Below, in pieces: positions 59,398 through 64,000 of a stretch of 64,000 nt of DNA. The notes below the pieces were generated by a model, which had not been told where the DNA came from, did not search any database, and saw nothing but the letters and a program-made list of their open reading frames with translations. The DNA comes from an uncultured Gammaproteobacteria bacterium (lineage in GTDB: Bacteria; Pseudomonadota; Gammaproteobacteria; UBA6429; Thiohalophilaceae), in contig CAJYAN010000005.1 in the NCBI GenBank assembly GCA_913064945.1, positions 62,001 through 126,000 on the forward strand. Direction: 5' to 3'. Both the position numbers and the translations under genes were made by a program. Each line of letters starts with the position of its first letter. Within the stretch, counting starts at the first letter, position 1.

Positions 59398-60036
59398 TTA
59401 TTGCATGGCCAGATAATGAGCCAGGGAATCAATTTCACCAAGATTTAGTTTGTTAGCAACTGAATGCATAAGGTTGACGGGATCACCTTTGCGCTTACCG
59501 TCTTGCCAGGCAGTGAGTTGATTACGTATATAGGAATAAGGTTGTCCTATAATGGGGGGAAACTGCGTTGCCACCCCAGTACCGTTAGGACCATGACATT
59601 GAACGCAGGCAGGGATCCCTTTAGACCACTGACCTTTTTCAAAAAGCATCATTGCCTGTGGATTTGAAGTATTGCCGGTGAGGTTCGCTGTCGTCAGCAA
59701 ATCATTTTTAAGCGTCGAATAATAGTTAGCAACGGCAGCAATGTCAGCAGGCGATAGTTTTTTTGCAATCGGCATCATAATCGCATTTTGACGAAGGCCT
59801 GATTTAAAATTTTCCAGTTGTCGTTTGAGATAGTTTACGGGAAGTGCCGCAAGATAGGGATAACCGGCCTGTTTATTACCCATACCATTCGTGCCGTGGC
59901 AGGCAAAACAGGCTGTCGCCCCCTTGTCATTGCCCTGTGTGGCGATAGTTTTCCCATTGGATGCCGCAAAGGCGGGTGGGAGTGTTGATATAACAAGTAT
60001 AAGTAAAGCGGTTATTGAAAAAAATGATGTTTTCAT
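59398..60036 (-). CDS. tsdB: Dihaem cytochrome c, TsdB-like electron acceptor
   Basis: 212 residues, signal peptide ending AFA. Haem sites CFACH at 43-47 and CVQCH at 144-148, with cytochrome c4-like repeats (ANYYSTL, LAHYLAMQ). In known tsdBA loci such a protein accepts electrons from TsdA and passes them to an oxidase. First gene of the pair. Confidence 0.8.
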   Translation of the reverse strand: MKTSFFSITALLILVISTLPPAFAASNGKTIATQGNDKGATACFACHGTNGMGNKQAGYPYLAALPVNYLKRQLENFKSGLRQNAIMMPIAKKLSPADIAAVANYYSTLKNDLLTTANLTGNTSNPQAMMLFEKGQWSKGIPACVQCHGPNGTGVATQFPPIIGQPYSYIRNQLTAWQDGKRKGDPVNLMHSVANKLNLGEIDSLAHYLAMQ

Positions 60037-60881
60037 GGCTGGCCCTATAGATGGTTGTTATTACTGAGCATGGTCTTGGCGAGGAGTATGTTTTTATGTG
60101 TGACGAGGTTCTCCTCTTCCTTCCTTGGCGGTAAAAATAGTAGCAGAACCTTAACAGATAGGCGGCAACTAAACCGATGCCTGATAAAAAATTTGAAAAT
60201 TTCAGTATAACTGGTTGGAGTATAGCCGAATTTTTTGATTACTATAAGTCATTGGAAGTAGTCATTATCTTTCGTCGGTAATTGCTAAGGCATCTGATGA
60301 AAATGTCGATTGGCATCTGTCTGTGCGGTGCAACGCCCTGTAAGAGCGGCCCCGCTGATACGCCATCACCAAAACCATGGGCACAGGTATTAATTGCAGT
60401 GCCAGTATTCGTCATGAGTAACAGACCAGTGGCAAGAATTCGAGCGTCTATTACGCATGTTCTACAGCCGGGATATTAGTGAGCAATAGAACGTATGTTT
60501 ACACTAAAGGAAGTTGCTGACGATTTGTTTACATCCACTAATAGAGTAGTGCCGGAGCTTAGTGGGGCATACTTAGAAGACAGTGAGATACCAGACGACT
60601 TTCAGTAAGGGTGAGATGTCGTTGTGACGCTTCAGGCCACGAACTAACTAAATTACAGTAATCAGGACAAAAGTCATCCACAGGTTAAGTAATCAGCCTG
60701 CGGACAGTAATACGATGATACTACTCGCAGCAGTCTCTATCTTTCGATTCTCCAGTGAAGACAGTATTCCGGCTTATGATGTCAAGCCTGAACCCCTGCA
60801 TGGCGCAGGTGGTCGCGAATATCATGCTCAATATGTTGTATGTTTCCCAAATGACGCAAGTATGAATTTTATCAATGATAG
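60037..60881. other. Long gap, probably decayed sequence
   Basis: About 845 bases with no convincing gene. Short frames such as one at 60495-60608 (37 codons, MFTLKEVADDLFTSTN...) and one opening near 60178 (MPDKKFENFSITGW) have no recognised family and may be remnants. The tsdB promoter must lie at its left end. Confidence 0.5.
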
Positions 60882-61205
60882 CTAGAGTTGCTTGCCGAAT
60901 ATAGCCATCGCATTCAGGACATCTTTTAAGGTTTTACCAATGAGGGTTAATTCATATTCCGTCGTGGGGGGTACGGTGGCATAGACTGTTCTGCTGACTA
61001 TCCCTTGTTTCTCCAGATGTCTCAAACGGGTGGTTAAAATCTTTGGACTAATGCCTTTTAAGGCCCGTTGGATCTCCGAATATCGCTTTTTGCCAGCTAA
61101 GAGTTCTCTAATAATCAAAGTGGTCCACTTGCCTTCAATTACATCAGCCGTTTTCTTTACAGGGCATTCGTCGTTACATGGTTGTTTGCCGGCTAAGCTA
61201 TCCAT
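60882..61205 (-). CDS. HxlR-family transcriptional regulator
   Basis: 107 residues with the winged-helix HxlR pattern: CPVKKTADVIEGKWTTLII, RYSEIQRALKGISPKILT and LRHLEKQGIVSRTVY. Two Cys near the N-terminus (CNDEC) could sense redox or electrophiles. AAGGGG lies before the ATG at 61205. Divergent from the membrane-protein gene, which it probably controls. Confidence 0.88.
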   Translation of the reverse strand: MDSLAGKQPCNDECPVKKTADVIEGKWTTLIIRELLAGKKRYSEIQRALKGISPKILTTRLRHLEKQGIVSRTVYATVPPTTEYELTLIGKTLKDVLNAMAIFGKQL

Positions 61206-61294
61206 AATACCCCTTACTATCAAATTGGTAACTACTTCAAAAAGTATAGTGCCACTCTTATAATGCAGCAAGTCTTGAAGCTGAGGAGAACAAT

Positions 61295-61672
61295 ATGAAA
61301 AAAATGACCTATCTGCTGTATTTTATTGGGGGAATACAAATTGTTCTGGGAATTTTTCATTTATTTTTTCCAGAATTTTTCCTGAAAAATACGGGACACT
61401 CTATTCCTGAGACAGACATCTATTATCCGCTGGCGATGTTGGCAGCAAGATTCGTCGCCTATGGTATCGCGTTAATTTATATCGCTAGTGAACCGTTGAA
61501 ACATATTTTATGGATTAAATTCATGGTCCTGATTCAGTTGATTGATTTATGTGCAGGTATTTATTACACCTTGATTGGCGCTGTCAACTTCGCCGATTCG
61601 GCATTTCCCATGTTTAATGCTGCCTGGATTATTGTTCTGTTAATGTTGTGGATGCCCAAACAGAGAGCTTAA
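61295..61672 (+). CDS. Four-helix membrane protein, unknown
   Basis: 125 residues, four hydrophobic helices, ending WMPKQRA. GAGGAGA precedes the ATG. Not assigned to a family with confidence. Ten bases before the methyltransferase gene, forming a two-gene unit opposite the HxlR gene. Confidence 0.65.
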   Translation: MKKMTYLLYFIGGIQIVLGIFHLFFPEFFLKNTGHSIPETDIYYPLAMLAARFVAYGIALIYIASEPLKHILWIKFMVLIQLIDLCAGIYYTLIGAVNFADSAFPMFNAAWIIVLLMLWMPKQRA

Positions 61673-61681
61673 GCGCACAAC

Positions 61682-62338
61682 ATGTTAGAAAAAATATTTT
61701 ATCGGGTGCAGATAATTTTACTGGCCAGCTTGATGCCGACGCTATTGTTTAACAAAATAAACCGGTTAACGTGGTATAAAAATACCCTGCGTATATGGGC
61801 CGATGACCAGAGATTTGGCGCTCACAGCAAAGTTCTGGAAGTAGGTTGTGCGTCTGGAATTCTAACAGAGCATCTGGCCAGCACTTGCCGGACTGCTGTT
61901 GGTGTTGATTACTCTGCTAAAATGATTGAGGTTGCTAAATTCAACCATAGTGAGATTGATTTTTTAGTGGCCAATGTACTCGATTTGCCTTTTGCAGATA
62001 ATTTCTTTGATAATGTTATAGCGGCATCTGTGCTTAATATTGTCGAGGATAAAGTCAAGGCAGTTAGTGAGATTTTCCGAACTTGCAAAAAAGGTGGCGT
62101 GGTTTCCGTACTTGTACCATTGGCAGGTTTTAGTGATCTGCGTCTGGATTTATTACAAACTTCACTGAAGAACACAAAGTTTTCCTCTGCGGCAATGAAC
62201 GCCTGGCACAGACTTGCGCCTAAAATGAATGTAAATGAAATCACCTCTTTATTTAAACAAACGGGGTTGATTCAAATCGCGACGAAACCTTATCTGCAGG
62301 GTATGGTTATTGCCGTCTCTGCAACAAAACCGTTTTGA
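61682..62338 (+). CDS. SAM-dependent class I methyltransferase
   Basis: 218 residues. SAM motif VLEVGCASGILTEHL near residue 51, then VGVDYSAKMIEVA, and FDNVIAASVLNIVED near residue 116. An N-terminal hydrophobic stretch suggests membrane association. Substrate unknown; a lipid or quinone-like target is possible. Confidence 0.8.
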   Translation: MLEKIFYRVQIILLASLMPTLLFNKINRLTWYKNTLRIWADDQRFGAHSKVLEVGCASGILTEHLASTCRTAVGVDYSAKMIEVAKFNHSEIDFLVANVLDLPFADNFFDNVIAASVLNIVEDKVKAVSEIFRTCKKGGVVSVLVPLAGFSDLRLDLLQTSLKNTKFSSAAMNAWHRLAPKMNVNEITSLFKQTGLIQIATKPYLQGMVIAVSATKPF

Positions 62339-62469
62339 CACTACTAATAATATAGTAACTCTCGAATGTCAGGTAGCTCTCTCGGATTCCTTACGATCAG
62401 ATTTATGATGTGACAGCGACAGTTTCGATAAAGTTTTAAGCATTATCAGGGTCAGAGAATACATCCATT

Positions 62470-62489
62470 ACTTCGCCGTACGGCGAAGT
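62470..62489. repeat. Perfect 20-bp palindrome
   Basis: ACTTCGCCGTACGGCGAAGT reads the same on both strands, between the methyltransferase and the tRNA gene. It has no T tail. Role unknown. Confidence 0.7.
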
Positions 62490-62564
62490 TCAGTATGACA
62501 ATGAATTTTTTATATTGGCTGAAATAGTTCTACCAGCTCAAGACGAGTGCGTAAAACGAACGAA

Positions 62565-62907
62565 TGGTGGGCCCGGTAGGACTTGAACCTACGACCAAGG
62601 GATTCACGTAGTCTTGATATTTCTATCAAGCGCGGACTATATCATCACCCACAACACCAAAATTTTCTGGCTTGTTTGGGCGCGGGACGCTCTAGCCTGT
62701 GATTAAGGACATTTTGATTTAGTTAAAAATCAGTCCCCAGGTAGTCTCTGCACCTTTCGAAGGTATACCTTCGACTTGGCTCAGGATTGCCATCGGTTAA
62801 TTAAAACCGGAAGGTTTCCCTGAGTTCATCCCGTTCATTTCATATCTTTCAATATGAACGCACCATTTTGATGAGTCCCCTGCTCTAACCAACTGAGCTA
62901 CAGGCCC
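62565..62907 (-). tRNA. tRNA-Ile2 (CAU) split by a group I intron
   Basis: Exon 1 is 62871-62907, from GGGCCTGTAGCTC to the anticodon loop CTCAT. Exon 2 is 62565-62604, AATCCCTTGGTC to an encoded CCA. Joined they make a 77-base tRNA with seven acceptor pairs, a GGGGA/TCCCT anticodon stem and loop C-T-CAT-A-A. The acceptor stem and TTGGTC variable region fit tRNA-Ile2, whose C34 is changed to lysidine, rather than tRNA-Met. It lies just downstream of rpoD. Confidence 0.93.
62605..62870 (-). other. Group I intron (IC3-like) in the tRNA-Ile2 anticodon loop
   Basis: 266 bases with no reading frame. P1: exon CAU plus intron CA pair with UGGUG across an AAA loop, placing U.G at the 5' splice site. 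P2 forms from CGTTCAT and ATGAACG. A P4-like AATCCTGAGCCAAG and R element GTGCAGAGACTA follow. GACUA (62742-62746) pairs with UAGUC (62635-62639) as P7. P9 is CTTGATA-GAAA-TATCAAG. The last intron base is G. These are the core features of tRNA group I introns as in the Azoarcus tRNA-Ile. Confidence 0.92.
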
Positions 62908-62942
62908 TAAACTAAAAGCTTCTAGTTACCAGGATCGAGTAA

Positions 62943-62985
62943 CTAGGAAAACTAAGACGCAAAGCATATCGTTGCTTTGCGCCTC
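62943..62985 (-). terminator. Terminator-like hairpin after rpoD
   Basis: CGCAAAGCA pairs with TGCTTTGCG across a six-base loop on the minus strand, followed by TTAGTTTTCC. It separates rpoD from the tRNA gene. Confidence 0.7.
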
Positions 62986-62998
62986 TTGCAACTGATGG

Positions 62999-64000
62999 TT
63001 ATTCTATATCGAGAAAACTGCGTAATTGATCAGAACGACTTGGATGACGCAGCTTGCGCAGGGCCTTGGCTTCGATCTGACGAATACGCTCACGGGTGAC
63101 GTCGAACTGTTTGCCGACTTCTTCCAGGGTATGGTCGGTATTCATATCGATACCGAAACGCATGCGTAGTACCTTGGCTTCACGTGCAGTCAAACCTTCC
63201 AGCACATCCGTCGTGGCTTCTTTGAGACCGAAAATAGTCGCGGATTCGATTGGTGCGGTGACATTGGTATCTTCAATAAAGTCACCCAGGTGTGAGTCTT
63301 CATCGTCACCAATCGGCGTTTCCATGGAGATGGGTTCCTTGGCGATCTTCAGTACCTTGCGGATCTTGTCTTCGGGCATTTCCATGCGCTCGGCCAGTTC
63401 TTCCGGCGTGGCCTCGCGACCCATTTCCTGCAACATCTGCCGTGAAATACGGTTCAGCTTGTTGATGGTTTCGATCATGTGCACCGGGATACGGATGGTG
63501 CGGGCCTGATCGGCAATGGAGCGGGTAATGGCCTGACGAATCCACCACGTCGCATAGGTCGAGAATTTGTAACCACGACGGTATTCAAACTTGTCGACGG
63601 CCTTCATCAAACCGATATTGCCTTCCTGAATCAAATCCAGAAACTGCAGGCCACGGTTGGTGTATTTTTTGGCGATGGAAATGACCAGACGCAGATTGGC
63701 CTCGATCATTTCCTTTTTGGCACGACGTGCCTTGGCTTCACCGATGGACATCTTGCGATTGATATCTTTGATTTCACCAATGGACAGACCGCAGTCCTGG
63801 GTAATAATGTGCAGCTTTTGTTGTGCGCGCAGGATCTCTTCACGATGCTGTTCCAGCACTGCGGAATAGTTTTCACCCGCTTGAATATGTTTGTCCAGCC
63901 AGCTTAGATCGGTTTCATTATCCGGAAAGGAGGTAATGAAATCCTTACGTGGCATGTGTGCCTTGTTGACACAGAAATCCATAATAATACGCTCATAACT
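62999..64000 (-). CDS. rpoD: Primary sigma factor RpoD (3' part)
   Basis: The C-terminal half of sigma-70; the frame runs off the window end without a stop. [20 protein letters not shown] and [20 protein letters not shown] (region 2), the [20 protein letters not shown] region 2.4, region 3 with [20 protein letters not shown], and region 4 with [20 protein letters not shown] are nearly identical to E. coli. An ATG at 63982 is internal, not the start. Sequence ends [11 protein letters not shown]. Confidence 0.97.
   Translation of the reverse strand, partial: SYERIIMDFCVNKAHMPRKDFITSFPDNETDLSWLDKHIQAGENYSAVLEQHREEILRAQQKLHIITQDCGLSIGEIKDINRKMSIGEAKARRAKKEMIEANLRLVISIAKKYTNRGLQFLDLIQEGNIGLMKAVDKFEYRRGYKFSTYATWWIRQAITRSIADQARTIRIPVHMIETINKLNRISRQMLQEMGREATPEELAERMEMPEDKIRKVLKIAKEPISMETPIGDDEDSHLGDFIEDTNVTAPIESATIFGLKEATTDVLEGLTAREAKVLRMRFGIDMNTDHTLEEVGKQFDVTRERIRQIEAKALRKLRHPSRSDQLRSFLDIE

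Noticed and set aside
62565-62907. tRNA-Met (elongator) identity
   Set aside because: Anticodon CAU fits both, but the acceptor pairs and TTGGTC variable loop with TTCAAGTCC match tRNA-Ile2, and the position next to rpoD fits ileX.

Overview
The window reads as a chromosomal segment of a gammaproteobacterium, probably a sulfur-oxidising, respiring one. Supporting signs are the housekeeping order rdgB / rph / yicC-gmk-rpoZ-spoT-ridA / recG, the algZ-argH pair, a class I adenylate cyclase, rpoD with tRNA-Ile2 downstream, two terminal oxidases (caa3 and cbb3), and a TsdB/TsdA-like pair of dihaem cytochromes for thiosulfate oxidation. Lineage is inferred from gene content only.

Layout. 1-4.3 kb: algR/algZ-like two-component pair, argH, a seven-copy palindromic repeat array and a PAS-GGDEF protein with a degenerate active site. 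4.4-11.8 kb: cyaA, two DUF302 proteins (one fused to a dihaem cytochrome c), a DUF938 methyltransferase, a PEP-CTERM protein, ompW and rdgB. FNR-like boxes sit before ompW and before the cytochrome-DUF302 gene. 11.8-12.7 kb: long tandem repeat that also duplicates the rdgB start. 12.7-22.2 kb: rph, a PP2C phosphatase / Ser-Thr kinase pair, then yicC, gmk, rpoZ, spoT, ridA and recG. 22.2-25.0 kb: a REP-like cluster and five small accessory genes. 25.2-28.7 kb: ubiC, ubiA, an outer-membrane protein, comF and a membrane protein. 28.7-33.1 kb: bioBFHCD. 33.6-41.1 kb: caa3 oxidase with assembly and haem A genes. 41.3-49.8 kb: ccoNOQP and ccoGHIS. 50-53.7 kb: a vWA / coiled-coil membrane pair and an EAL protein. 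53.7-56.5 kb: oxyR, a peroxiredoxin-glutaredoxin fusion and a DyP peroxidase. 56.5-60.9 kb: a decaying stretch with a broken nhaA around an orphan receiver and the tsd cytochromes. 60.9-64 kb: an HxlR regulator divergent from a membrane protein and methyltransferase, then tRNA-Ile2 and the 3' part of rpoD.

The most striking element is at 62565-62907 (minus strand). It is a tRNA-Ile(CAU) gene whose anticodon loop is split by a 266-nt self-splicing-type group I intron. P1 with a U.G at the splice site, a P7 pairing, a GAAA-capped P9 and a terminal G are all visible.

How the genes work together. Electrons from thiosulfate (Tsd) and quinol can reach either a low-affinity caa3 or a high-affinity cbb3 oxidase, and the clusters carry most of their own assembly genes. 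Cox11/CtaG is not present. FNR-like boxes suggest oxygen-responsive control of ompW and of the cytochrome-DUF302 gene. OxyR, Prx-Grx and DyP form a peroxide-defence block. The biotin genes lack bioA in this window. Four distinct repeat families occupy intergenic gaps.
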